The notes under the pieces are model-generated. The model had not been told where the DNA came from and searched no databases. It worked only from the letters and a program-made list of their open reading frames with translations. A program made the translations under genes and the position numbers. Shown here piece after piece: positions 35,800 to 45,401 of a stretch of DNA of 64,000 nucleotides. Source of the stretch: Flavobacterium sandaracinum (GTDB lineage Bacteria > Bacteroidota > Bacteroidia > Flavobacteriales > Flavobacteriaceae); assembly GCF_004349135.1 (NCBI RefSeq), contig NZ_SMFN01000006.1:86623-150622 (forward strand), given 5' to 3'. Numbering within the stretch: position 1 is the first letter of the stretch; the number at the start of each line of letters is the position of its first letter.

Positions 35800-37314
35800 A
35801 TGAAAAGAATAAATATTATAAAAAGCATCTTTTTTGTAAGCACAATCGCGTTAGGCGTAAGTTGCACCAATTTAGATGAAGAAGTATTAGATGGTTTTAT
35901 TAATAGTGCTGAAGACGGTGGCGCTATTAATACTGCGGCTTTATTGCAATCATCTTATGAAGGATTGCGAAGCTTTGAAACTCAGGGGCAAATGTTTGCT
36001 TTGGATGAAATGTCAACAGATGCATTAGTGGGACCAACACGAGGTGGTGACTGGGATGATAATGCTACTTGGAGACAAATTCACGTACACACCTGGGCAC
36101 CGGATCACAATGAGGTAAGAAATGCATGGAATGCGTTGTTGTCTAATGTTTACAACTGTAGTTTAGTAGTTGAAAATGGTACAGCTGCTGAAGTGCCTCA
36201 GGCTCGTTTTTTGAGAGCTTTCTACTATTATAATGTAATTGATTTGTTTGGTCAGGTTCCTTACAGAGAAGCAGGTTCCAAGTTAACAGATGATCCAAAA
36301 GTATGGACTAGAACTGAGGCGACTGATTTCGTAATTAGCGAATTAGAAGCTGTGGTTGCTCAACTCCCTGCAAGAACAGTTAATGATGCTAGTTTTGCTA
36401 ACAAAGATGCAGCGCATTTTCTATTAGCTAAATTGTATTTGAATAAAGGAGTATTTACAGCTGCTGCTCCTGCAGGTCCTTATACATTTGCTGCAGCTGA
36501 CATGAATAAAGTAATAGGACATATTGATGCAATCAGTAGTAGTTTAGCTTCAGATTATTGGGATAATTTTAAACCTGCGAACAATACTTCACCGGAGATC
36601 TTATTTTCGGCTAAGAACATAAGAGGTGGAGCAGGTGGAGGAATTCAATACCACTGGAGAATGTCTATGCATTACAACCAGACTCCGGATGGATGGAATG
36701 GTTTCTCTACCGTAGCAGAGTACTACAACAAGTTTAATCCAAATGACAGACGTATCAAAAATGCTGATCCTGCAATTATAGCTGCTTTTGGTAATCCTGT
36801 AGGTTTCCAAGTTGGTCAAATGTACAGACCAGGAGGGACAGTTGCTTTGAATGATAGAAGAGGGAATCCATTATTTTTTACTCCAGCAGTAACTCTAATT
36901 ACAAGCGGAACTACTTTAGAGACGGCTGGTATCAGAATGCAAAAATACATTCCGGATGTAGCTAACATTAATACTCCTGATAATGATTATGTATTCATGC
37001 GTTATTCTGATGCTTTGTTAATGAAAGCGGAAGCAATATTAAGAGGCGGTACAGGAAGTGTTGGAACTATTATGACCGACATCGCTGCTAGATCAGGTCA
37101 AGCGGCTTCTGCGGCTACTTTGGATGGAGTGTACTTAGAAAGAGGAAAAGAATTGTGGTTAGAAGGATGGAGAAGAAATGATATGATTCGTTTTGGTAAA
37201 TTCTTAGCAATTAGAGAATTGAAACCTTATGTTTCTGCGGATAAATATATTTTATTTCCAATTCCTGCAGATGCATTGTTTAATGCGAATTTGACACAAA
37301 ATCCAGGTTACTAA
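35800..37314 (+). CDS. SusD-like surface glycan-binding lipoprotein (RagB/SusD family)
   Basis: A 504-residue lipoprotein with signal IALGVSCTNLDEE (Cys22) and the TPR-rich SusD fold: an N-terminal region with ARFLRAFYYYNVIDLFGQVPY, and the C-terminal segment LEGWRRNDMIRFGKF and YILFPIPADALFNANLTQNP that is highly typical of the family. It caps the SusC barrel and captures the glycan. It pairs with the upstream SusC gene. A strong hairpin follows its stop, so expression of the genes beyond depends on readthrough or a further promoter. Confidence 0.95.
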   Translation: MKRINIIKSIFFVSTIALGVSCTNLDEEVLDGFINSAEDGGAINTAALLQSSYEGLRSFETQGQMFALDEMSTDALVGPTRGGDWDDNATWRQIHVHTWAPDHNEVRNAWNALLSNVYNCSLVVENGTAAEVPQARFLRAFYYYNVIDLFGQVPYREAGSKLTDDPKVWTRTEATDFVISELEAVVAQLPARTVNDASFANKDAAHFLLAKLYLNKGVFTAAAPAGPYTFAAADMNKVIGHIDAISSSLASDYWDNFKPANNTSPEILFSAKNIRGGAGGGIQYHWRMSMHYNQTPDGWNGFSTVAEYYNKFNPNDRRIKNADPAIIAAFGNPVGFQVGQMYRPGGTVALNDRRGNPLFFTPAVTLITSGTTLETAGIRMQKYIPDVANINTPDNDYVFMRYSDALLMKAEAILRGGTGSVGTIMTDIAARSGQAASAATLDGVYLERGKELWLEGWRRNDMIRFGKFLAIRELKPYVSADKYILFPIPADALFNANLTQNPGY

Positions 37315-37350
37315 AGATTTGTTTACTATTTATTGTTTTTTGAGTTAGTC

Positions 37351-37384
37351 ATAAAGAGGGTATTTATTACCCTCTTTATTTTAT
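37351..37384 (+). terminator. Terminator between susD and the FG-GAP genes
   Basis: ATAAAGAGGG (37351-37360) pairs with CCCTCTTTAT (37370-37379) across a short AT-rich loop, followed by TTTTAT. It may lower rather than abolish transcription into the downstream co-directional genes, because no clear new promoter is seen in the 74 bases before 37458. Confidence 0.8.
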
Positions 37385-37457
37385 AACTATTTTATTCTTT
37401 TTTATACCAATATTATATAAATTAGGCAATTCTAATTCATACAATTCCCTAACTAAA

Positions 37458-40400
37458 ATGCCACAATATAATATGTCAAATCGTTTTGTCTTATTACCCT
37501 TAATTATTCTACTTTTTTCCAATTGTTCCAAAGAAAATTCAGAAAATAAAGACACTTTATTTTCCAAATTAGATGCTTCTAAAACAGGAATTAATTTTGT
37601 TAATGAAGTAAAGAATGGTGCGGATATGAATATATTCAAATACCGAAACTTTTATAATGGCGGAGGTGTTGCTATTGGTGACATCAACAATGATGGTCTT
37701 TCTGATGTGTATTTTACTTCAAATCTTGGAACCAACAAATTATATTTAAATAAAGGAAATTTCGAATTTGAAGATATTTCTAAAAAAGCAGGTGTCGAAG
37801 GAACCAAAACTTGGTCTACAGGCGTAGTTATGGTTGATTTAAATGCGGATGGATTCCTTGATATTTATGTGTGTAACGCAGGGAATAGTTTAGGAAATCA
37901 ACAAAAAAATGAGCTTTTTATCAATAACGGCAATAATACTTTTACTGAAAAAGCAGCTGAATATAATTTGGCTGATACAGGAATTACAACTCATGCAGCC
38001 TTTTTTGATTATGATAAAGATGGGGATTTAGATGTTTATATTTTAAACAACAGTTTTATTCCAGTAAGCAGCCTTAATTATTCGAATAAAAGAGATTTAA
38101 GAGATAAAGATTGGGATGTAGCCGAAATTCTCAAAGGTGGAGGCGATAAACTATTGCGCAATGATAACGGAAAATTTGTTGACGTCAGTGCTTCAGCGGG
38201 TATTTACGGTAGCCTTATTGGCTTTGGACTTGGAGTTACTGTAGGTGATGTAAACGGAGATTTGTATCCGGATATTTATATTTCGAATGATTTTTATGAG
38301 CGGGATTATTTATACATCAATAATAAAAACGGAACCTTTACCGAACAAATTCAGGGATGGACATCGCACATCAGTCAATCCTCCATGGGAGCTGATATGG
38401 CCGATGTCAACAATGACGGGAAAGCCGATATTTTTGTAACGGATATGTTACCGGAACCGGACGAACGATTAAAAACGACCACAAATTTTGAAAATTATGA
38501 TTTATTTACCCGAAAAGTAAATCTCGATTTTTATACACAATATATGCAGAACACGCTGCAAATAAATAATGGCAATAATCAATTTCTTGAAATAGCAAAT
38601 CATGCCGGTGTTGCCAAAACCGACTGGAGTTGGGGCGCTTTATTATTTGATATGGATAATGATGGATACAAAGATATTTACGTTTGTAACGGAATTTATA
38701 ACGATTTAACGAATCAAGATTTTGTTGATTTTTTTGCTAATGAATTTATGCAAAAAATGGTGGTTACAGGTAAAAAAGAAGAAATTCAAACCATTATCAG
38801 TAAAATGCCAAGTACACCAATACCCAATTATGCCTTCAAGAACAACAAAAACCTGACCTTTAGCAATGAAGCGATGAAGTGGGGATTAAATACTCCGAGT
38901 TTTTCTAATGGCGCAGCTTATGGCGATTTAGATAATGACGGCGATCTAGATTTGATTGTCAATAATGTTAATATGGAATCTTTCGTCTATCGCAATAATT
39001 CAGAGAAAAATAAGAAGAACCATTTTGTAAAAGTTAAATTGAAAGGAGAGGGTCAAAATAAATTTGCTGTTGGTAGTATTGTAGAATTATTCTCAGGAAA
39101 GGAAATTCTGAGACAAGAGTTGATTCCTTCTAGAGGTTTTCAATCCTCAATTGATTATGTAATGACTTTTGGAATTGGAACTAAAAAAATTGATTCCTTG
39201 CAGGTTATTTGGCCAAATGGAAAATTTCAAACCATTAAAAAAATCGTCAATAATGCTACTATTAATTTGAATATTGTAAATGCCAAAGTAGATTATGTTC
39301 CAAAAGTTGTAAAGTCAAAACCCTTGTTTGATGAAAAGAAAACAACTTTTTTAGCACATAAAGAAAATAATTATGTTGATTTTGATTATGAAGGATTAAT
39401 TTCTAAAATGCTTTCGCAAGAAGGCCCTTCACTTGCCGTTGCGGATATAAATGGTGACGGAAATGAAGATGTGTTTATTGGCGGAGCCAAAGGGCAGGCT
39501 GGTAAAATATATTTGAATAATGGGAACGGTAATTTTACTACAACTTCACAGCAAGACTTAGATGTCGATTTTAATTTTGAAGATACGGCAGCCAGTTTTT
39601 TTGATGCAGATAATGATGGTGATCTTGATTTGTTAGTAGGTTCAGGTGGAAACGAAAAAGCAGATCAGGCCAATTATATAAACCGTTTGTATTTAAATAA
39701 CGGTAAAGGAGTTTTTGTAAAAAGTAAAACTAATATGCCAACGACCAATAATAATGTAGCTGTAATTGCTCCTTATGATTTTGATAATGATGGTGACATT
39801 GATGTATTTATAGGAAGTCGAAGCGTTCCCGGTGTGTATGGAATTGATCCGAAGCATTTGTTATTGGAAAATGACGGCAAAGGAAATTTCACTAATGTAA
39901 TTGACAAAAAGGCATTCAAAATTAATACGGTTGGAATGATTACTGATGCCATTTGGGAAGATATTGACAATGATTCCAAAAAGGATTTAATCTTGGTTGG
40001 GGATTGGACCGCTCCAATGATTTTCAAAAATACCGGTCGAAGATTGACTGAATATAAATCGAATCTTATTGATTACAAAGGTTTCTGGAATGCAGTGCGT
40101 TGTGTGGACTTAAATAATGATGGTAAGAAAGATTTAATTTTGGGTAATAAAGGGACAAATACTCCGTACAAACCAGCTGCTGCAAACCCATTGAAATTGT
40201 TTGTCAATGATTTTGATAATAATGGAACTATTGAGCAAATAGCAACTCAATCAATTGAAGGTAAAGATTTGCCAATAAACTTAAAGCAAGAAGTAGCACG
40301 ACAGATTCCATCGATTAAAAAGAAAAATTTAAGTTACAAGGATTATGCTACCAAGACCTTTCAAGAATTATTTGTCCCGGAAATAGTTAGTAATTCGATA

Positions 40401-40790
40401 CAAAAGACGGTCAATATACAAGAAAGTATCGTTGCAATAAATAAAGGAAATGGTAAATTTGAAATTAAAACACTCCCAAAAGAAGTTCAATTCTCATCTG
40501 TAAATTCAATTTGTGTAATGGATGTAAATAGTGACGGAATTTTGGATTTGGTATTGGGAGGAAATCAATACGAATTTAAACCACAGTTTTCGAGATTGGA
40601 CGCCAATTACGGTAGCGTTCTTCTAGGCAGTAAAAACGGAACTTTTTCCTGGTTGCCTTATAATCAATCTGGTTTCTTCATTAGAGGAGAGGTGAAAAAC
40701 CTGAAGCTAATTAAAGACAAAAATAAAACGGTATCGATCATAGCGGTTGTTAATGATAATACCCCAAAAATATTTAGACGCAATGAATAA
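37458..40790 (+). CDS. Large FG-GAP/VCBS repeat lipoprotein with ASPIC/UnbV domain, first paralogue (CRTAC1-like)
   Basis: A 1110-residue surface or periplasmic lipoprotein. The signal LPLIILLFSNCSKEN contains the probable acylated Cys. An internal ATG at 37473 (MSNRFVLL) would give a more standard signal and may be the true start. Many FG-GAP repeats with calcium-type loops follow (DINNDGLSDVY, DYDKDGDLDVY, DMDNDGYKDIY, DLDNDGDLDL), suggesting two beta-propellers. Between them is an ASPIC/UnbV domain (about 525-600; LIPSRGFQSS, IDSLQVIWPNGKFQTI). Proteins of this architecture follow SusC/SusD pairs in many Bacteroidetes, but no molecular function is established to my knowledge. It overlaps the next paralogue by eight bases. 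Confidence 0.88.
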   Translation: MPQYNMSNRFVLLPLIILLFSNCSKENSENKDTLFSKLDASKTGINFVNEVKNGADMNIFKYRNFYNGGGVAIGDINNDGLSDVYFTSNLGTNKLYLNKGNFEFEDISKKAGVEGTKTWSTGVVMVDLNADGFLDIYVCNAGNSLGNQQKNELFINNGNNTFTEKAAEYNLADTGITTHAAFFDYDKDGDLDVYILNNSFIPVSSLNYSNKRDLRDKDWDVAEILKGGGDKLLRNDNGKFVDVSASAGIYGSLIGFGLGVTVGDVNGDLYPDIYISNDFYERDYLYINNKNGTFTEQIQGWTSHISQSSMGADMADVNNDGKADIFVTDMLPEPDERLKTTTNFENYDLFTRKVNLDFYTQYMQNTLQINNGNNQFLEIANHAGVAKTDWSWGALLFDMDNDGYKDIYVCNGIYNDLTNQDFVDFFANEFMQKMVVTGKKEEIQTIISKMPSTPIPNYAFKNNKNLTFSNEAMKWGLNTPSFSNGAAYGDLDNDGDLDLIVNNVNMESFVYRNNSEKNKKNHFVKVKLKGEGQNKFAVGSIVELFSGKEILRQELIPSRGFQSSIDYVMTFGIGTKKIDSLQVIWPNGKFQTIKKIVNNATINLNIVNAKVDYVPKVVKSKPLFDEKKTTFLAHKENNYVDFDYEGLISKMLSQEGPSLAVADINGDGNEDVFIGGAKGQAGKIYLNNGNGNFTTTSQQDLDVDFNFEDTAASFFDADNDGDLDLLVGSGGNEKADQANYINRLYLNNGKGVFVKSKTNMPTTNNNVAVIAPYDFDNDGDIDVFIGSRSVPGVYGIDPKHLLLENDGKGNFTNVIDKKAFKINTVGMITDAIWEDIDNDSKKDLILVGDWTAPMIFKNTGRRLTEYKSNLIDYKGFWNAVRCVDLNNDGKKDLILGNKGTNTPYKPAAANPLKLFVNDFDNNGTIEQIATQSIEGKDLPINLKQEVARQIPSIKKKNLSYKDYATKTFQELFVPEIVSNSIQKTVNIQESIVAINKGNGKFEIKTLPKEVQFSSVNSICVMDVNSDGILDLVLGGNQYEFKPQFSRLDANYGSVLLGSKNGTFSWLPYNQSGFFIRGEVKNLKLIKDKNKTVSIIAVVNDNTPKIFRRNE

Positions 40791-43700
40791 TTATTTTAGA
40801 ATAGGATTGGCTTTATTGCTGTTTAGTAGTTGTTCCAAAAAGGAAGGGAAGTTATTTGAGATGTTGCCTTCGGAGGAAAGCAATATTTTATTTAACAACC
40901 AACTTTTGGATTCTAAAAACATTTCCATTTTAGATTACTTGTACTATTACAATGGTGGTGGAGTGGCTCTTGGCGACATTAATAACGATGGTTTAGTTGA
41001 TATATATTTTACATCTAATCAAGGAAAAAACAAACTGTATTTAAATAAAGGGAACAATAAGTTTGAAGAAATTTCGGCTAAAGCTGGAGTAGAAGGTCAA
41101 AGTGATTGGAACGCAGGTACCGTTATGGCTGACGTGAATGGAGACGGTTATCTTGATATTTATGTTTGTGCCGTAGTAGGAATCAATGGTTTCGAAGGTC
41201 ATAATGAATTATTTATCAATAATAAGGACAACACTTTTACAGAAAGTGCGGCTGAATACGGATTAGATTTAGATAATTACAGCTCTTCGGTAGCATTTTT
41301 TGATTATGATTTAGATGGAGATTTAGACATGTATTTATTGAATCACGCCGTACACTCTGAATCCTCTTTTGGTACTGCTTCCGTTCGAAACAAAAGAAGC
41401 TATGAGTGTGGAGATAAATTATTTCGCAATGATAACGGAAAATTTGTCGATGTAAGCGAACAGGCAGGAATTTTTGGCGGTGCCAATGGATATGGATTGG
41501 GATTGGCAGTTTCTGATTTTAATTTAGATGGTTATCCAGATATCTATGTGGGAAATGATTTTCACGAAGATGATTATTACTATTTAAACAATGGAGACGG
41601 AACTTTTACCGAAAGTCTCAAACAGTATTTTGGTCACACCAGTCGTTTTTCTATGGGGGTTGATGTTGCCGATGTGAATCATGATGGTTTTCCTGATATT
41701 CTGAGTTTAGATATGCTTCCCGAGGATGAAAAAGTTTTGAAATCTTCTCTTGGAGATGATAATGTACAAATGCTAAAAATGAGAACCGAGAAATTGGGCT
41801 ATCATTACCAGTACACGAGAAACATGCTACAATTGAATCAGGCTGGAAACCACTTTACCGAAACTGCATTGCTAAGTGGTATTGCAGCAACAGATTGGAG
41901 TTGGAGCACTTTATTTGGAGATTATGATCAAGATGGGGAGCAGGATATCTTTGTGAGTAACGGAATTCCAAAGCGTCCAAATGATTTGGACTATGTGAAA
42001 TATTATTCAAATGATCAAATAAAAAGTAAAATTAACACCACAAAGTTATTGGATAAAGAGGCTTTGAAGCGAATGCCAAAGGGGAATGTAACGAATTATA
42101 TTTTTCAAGGGGCAACTGATTTACAATTTAAAAACCGCTCGAAGGATTGGATTGAAAATGATTCTATAATATCAAATGGTAGTGGTTATGCTGATCTCGA
42201 TAATGATGGAGATTTGGATGTAATCACTAATAATACGAATGCTATTGCTTCGGTTTACATCAATAAAACGGATGCGAAAGCAAACTATTTAAAATTGAAA
42301 CTTCGGTTTACAGGAAAAAATACTTTTGGAATTGGAGCCAAAGTGATTTCGTATTCCAAAGGTAAAAAACAATTTAAGGAATTGCAGACTACCCGAGGAT
42401 TTCAATCTTCATCAGAACCAATAATCCATTTTGGCTATGGTAAAACAAAACAAATTGATTCATTAGTGGTAGTTTGGCCTGATAAGACCTACCAAACCTT
42501 GAAAAATGTTAAAACGGCTCAAACGCTAACTATAAAAGCAAATAAAGAGAGGAAAGCTTTTGATTACAAAAAGTTACATCCTACTGTTTTACCCATTTTC
42601 AAAAAGGTAGAAACAGGATTAGGAATCGATTTTACGCATCAGGAAAATGATTATGTCGACTTTTTAGTTCAAAAATTAATTCCGTATCAACGGTCAGATC
42701 GAGGTCCTGCAACGGCAATAGGGGATTTAAACGGTGATGGAAAAGAGGATATATTCTTTGGTGGTTCCAAAGGTAAAAAAGCAATGATCTATTTTCAAAA
42801 TGCTACTGGATTTGTAAAAAACAAAGTTACTGAAATCGAAAAGGATTCTGTTTTTGAAGATGCCTTCGCGGTGATTGGAGATTTCAATAATGATAGATTG
42901 AATGATTTGTATGTTGCTTCCGGTGGAGGTGAAAATGCAGCGGACTTACAGGATCGTTTGTATTTGAATAAAAGCAACCAATTTATTAAAGTAGCATTGC
43001 CTAAAATAGCACAAAATGGCTCCGTTGTTAAGGCTTTTGATTATGATAATGATGGAGACTTAGACCTTTTTGTGGGTAATAATTCCATAAATAATAGATT
43101 TGGTAGCCTTCCAGATGGCTATTTGTTAAACAATAACAAAGGAGTTTTTACGGTGGTCCAAAGCAAAACTTTTGAGAAAATCGGAATGGTTACGGATGCT
43201 GTTTTTACTGATTTCAACAAGGATGGAAAAATGGACTTAATTGTAATTGGAGAATGGATGAAACCTACATTTTTCGCAAATAAAAACGGTAAATTTACGG
43301 ATGTAACAGCAACTGTTTTTCCAGAAAAAAGCAATGGATTATGGCAATCCATAATTCCTTTTGATATCGATCAGGATGGCGATCAAGATTATTTAGTTGG
43401 GAATTGGGGTCTGAATTCAAAATTTAAAGCGTCCGCTGATTTTCCAATGAAGATGTATTACGATGATTTTGATATTAATGGAAATTTTGAAACTATTGTT
43501 GCTATAGAAAAGGGTGGGAAATACTATACTGCATTAGGGCTGGATGAGTTGGCAGAACAATTTAGTGGAATGCTAAAAAAGAAATTCAATAGTTATAAAT
43601 CCTTTGCAGGAAAAACACTGGAAGAAGTTTTTGATCCAAAAATGCTTGAAAAAGCAAAATTATATGAAGTACATAATTTGAAATCGGGTTATTTAAGAAA

Positions 43701-44067
43701 CGATAAGGGGAAATTTACTTTTGTTCCCTTTTCTAATAAAATGCAAGTCGCACCAATTACGAGTTTTGTAAAATCTAATTTTGATTCAGATGCCAGAGAA
43801 GAAGTTTTTGCTGCTGGAAATTATTTTGGAGTTTCTCCATACCACAGCAGATTTGATGGTTTTTCCGGTGCTTTAATCAAAGATGAAAAAACTATATTTT
43901 TAGGCAATCAAATTGGAATTGACTTAACCCAAAAAGCGGTTAGACACCTTGATATTATTACTTTAAATGGCAAAAAATACATGCTGGTTACCATCAACAA
44001 TAAAAAAGCAGAACTTTACGAAATGCCTTCTGCTAAAAATGGAAATAAAAAGCAACCTACAAATTAA
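40783..44067 (+). CDS. Large FG-GAP/VCBS repeat lipoprotein with ASPIC/UnbV domain, second paralogue
   Basis: From the ATG at 40783 (MNNYFRIGLALLLFSSCSKK) the product has 1094 residues, with a clean lipoprotein signal and Cys17. A further upstream in-frame ATG at 40747 lies inside the previous gene and would spoil the signal. The order is the same as in the first paralogue: FG-GAP repeats (DINNDGLVDIY, DVNGDGYLDIY, DYDLDGDLDMY), an ASPIC/UnbV domain with TTRGFQSSSEP and VWPDKTYQTLK, then more repeats (DLNGDGKEDIF, DIDQDGDQDY). Start and stop overlap with the upstream gene suggests translational coupling and a paired function. The haloperoxidase-like gene starts five bases downstream. Confidence 0.88.
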   Translation: MNNYFRIGLALLLFSSCSKKEGKLFEMLPSEESNILFNNQLLDSKNISILDYLYYYNGGGVALGDINNDGLVDIYFTSNQGKNKLYLNKGNNKFEEISAKAGVEGQSDWNAGTVMADVNGDGYLDIYVCAVVGINGFEGHNELFINNKDNTFTESAAEYGLDLDNYSSSVAFFDYDLDGDLDMYLLNHAVHSESSFGTASVRNKRSYECGDKLFRNDNGKFVDVSEQAGIFGGANGYGLGLAVSDFNLDGYPDIYVGNDFHEDDYYYLNNGDGTFTESLKQYFGHTSRFSMGVDVADVNHDGFPDILSLDMLPEDEKVLKSSLGDDNVQMLKMRTEKLGYHYQYTRNMLQLNQAGNHFTETALLSGIAATDWSWSTLFGDYDQDGEQDIFVSNGIPKRPNDLDYVKYYSNDQIKSKINTTKLLDKEALKRMPKGNVTNYIFQGATDLQFKNRSKDWIENDSIISNGSGYADLDNDGDLDVITNNTNAIASVYINKTDAKANYLKLKLRFTGKNTFGIGAKVISYSKGKKQFKELQTTRGFQSSSEPIIHFGYGKTKQIDSLVVVWPDKTYQTLKNVKTAQTLTIKANKERKAFDYKKLHPTVLPIFKKVETGLGIDFTHQENDYVDFLVQKLIPYQRSDRGPATAIGDLNGDGKEDIFFGGSKGKKAMIYFQNATGFVKNKVTEIEKDSVFEDAFAVIGDFNNDRLNDLYVASGGGENAADLQDRLYLNKSNQFIKVALPKIAQNGSVVKAFDYDNDGDLDLFVGNNSINNRFGSLPDGYLLNNNKGVFTVVQSKTFEKIGMVTDAVFTDFNKDGKMDLIVIGEWMKPTFFANKNGKFTDVTATVFPEKSNGLWQSIIPFDIDQDGDQDYLVGNWGLNSKFKASADFPMKMYYDDFDINGNFETIVAIEKGGKYYTALGLDELAEQFSGMLKKKFNSYKSFAGKTLEEVFDPKMLEKAKLYEVHNLKSGYLRNDKGKFTFVPFSNKMQVAPITSFVKSNFDSDAREEVFAAGNYFGVSPYHSRFDGFSGALIKDEKTIFLGNQIGIDLTQKAVRHLDIITLNGKKYMLVTINNKKAELYEMPSAKNGNKKQPTN

Positions 44068-44072
44068 TAAAA

Positions 44073-45401
44073 ATGAAAGCAAAAATTTTTAGTATTGCCA
44101 TAATTAGTCTTCTTTTTATTTCTTGTAAAAAGGAAAAGTCGATTGTCGTTACTACCGATGAATACCATGCTGCAATAGATAATGTTACTCAAATCATGAT
44201 TCATGATATTTTTTCGCCACCTGTTGCCAGTAGGATTTTTGTGTATCCAAACATTGCGGCTTATGAAATCATGGCTCAAAATAGTAAGACGTATATCAGT
44301 CTTCAAAATCAATTGAACGGACTGGATTCTATACCAAAGTTAGATTCGAAAAGCGGTGTGAATCAGCCTTTGGCAGCTCTTGTAGCACACATGGAATTAA
44401 GTAAGCAATTAGTTTTCTCAGAGGAAATAGTAGACAAATTCAGAGATAGTTTATATCAAAAATGGACTGATGAAAATGAAGAAGAGTTTATAGTTTCTAA
44501 AGAATACGGACTAAAAGTTGCTGAGCGCATCAAGAAATGGATGGCAAAAGACAATTACAAAGAAACTAGAACCATGTCTAAATTTTCGGTTTATGCCAAT
44601 CAACCAGGAAGATGGCAACCTACACCGCCAGCATACATGGATGCCGTGGAGCCACATTGGGGAGAAATAAGGACTTTGGTTCTCGACTCTGCCGCTCAAT
44701 TCAAACCAATTCCTGCTTTTGCATTTTCGTTAGATAAAAAATCTCCATTTTTTAAGGAAGTTCAAGAAGTCTATGATATTAGCAAAGAGATGGTTGAAAA
44801 AGGAGATAATTCAGAAGAAATTAAAATTGCTCAATTCTGGGATTGTAATCCTTACGTTTCGGTTTCCCAAGGACACATGATGTTTGCCAAAAAGAAAATT
44901 ACACCAGGAGCTCATTGGATAGGAATTGTAAAAATTGCATCAAAAAAATCAAACGCTGATTTTGCTAAAACAGTTTTTGCCTACACGAAAACCTCGATTG
45001 GTATTTTTGAAGGTTTTATCAGTTGTTGGGATCAAAAATTCAAAAGTAATGTAGTGCGTCCGGAAACAGTTATCAATCAAAATATTGATGAAAATTGGAA
45101 ACCCTTATTGCAGACGCCTCCTTTTCCAGAATATACTAGCGGTCATTCTGTGGTTTCAACATGTTCAGCAATAGTTTTAACCTCAGTTTTTGGAGATAAT
45201 TTTTCGTACACAGATGACACTGAATTACAGTTTGGGTTGCCAAAAAGAAATTTCGGATCCTTTAACGCCGCCGCCCAGGAAGCGGCTATGAGTCGCTTGT
45301 ATGGAGGAATTCATTACAGAGCCGCCATTGTAAACGGAATTGATCATGGTAAAACCATAGGAAATTTTATTGTCGAAAAATTAAAGATGATTAAAGAATA
45401 A
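44073..45401 (+). CDS. Vanadium-dependent haloperoxidase-like / PAP2-type lipoprotein
   Basis: A 442-residue lipoprotein (LLFISCKKEK, Cys18) with the phosphate/vanadate-binding signature of the PAP2-haloperoxidase superfamily. The motifs are K322-x6-R329-P330 (KFKSNVVRP), TSGHSV with Ser356-Gly357-His358, and S407-R408-x5-H414 (SRLYGGIHY). The Asp usually four residues after the last His is Ala here. The all-helical C-terminal core and the long N-terminal extension resemble haloperoxidases more than short PAP2 lipid phosphatases. Whether it binds vanadate and oxidises halide, or dephosphorylates a substrate, cannot be decided from sequence. It lies tightly between the second FG-GAP gene and the GyrI-like gene (TAATG overlap). 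Confidence 0.83.
   Translation: MKAKIFSIAIISLLFISCKKEKSIVVTTDEYHAAIDNVTQIMIHDIFSPPVASRIFVYPNIAAYEIMAQNSKTYISLQNQLNGLDSIPKLDSKSGVNQPLAALVAHMELSKQLVFSEEIVDKFRDSLYQKWTDENEEEFIVSKEYGLKVAERIKKWMAKDNYKETRTMSKFSVYANQPGRWQPTPPAYMDAVEPHWGEIRTLVLDSAAQFKPIPAFAFSLDKKSPFFKEVQEVYDISKEMVEKGDNSEEIKIAQFWDCNPYVSVSQGHMMFAKKKITPGAHWIGIVKIASKKSNADFAKTVFAYTKTSIGIFEGFISCWDQKFKSNVVRPETVINQNIDENWKPLLQTPPFPEYTSGHSVVSTCSAIVLTSVFGDNFSYTDDTELQFGLPKRNFGSFNAAAQEAAMSRLYGGIHYRAAIVNGIDHGKTIGNFIVEKLKMIKE

Noticed and set aside
37458..44067. Tandem repeat or CRISPR-like periodicity in the FG-GAP genes
   Set aside because: The recurring bases encode FG-GAP calcium loops within long reading frames; spacing and sequence are not those of a CRISPR array.
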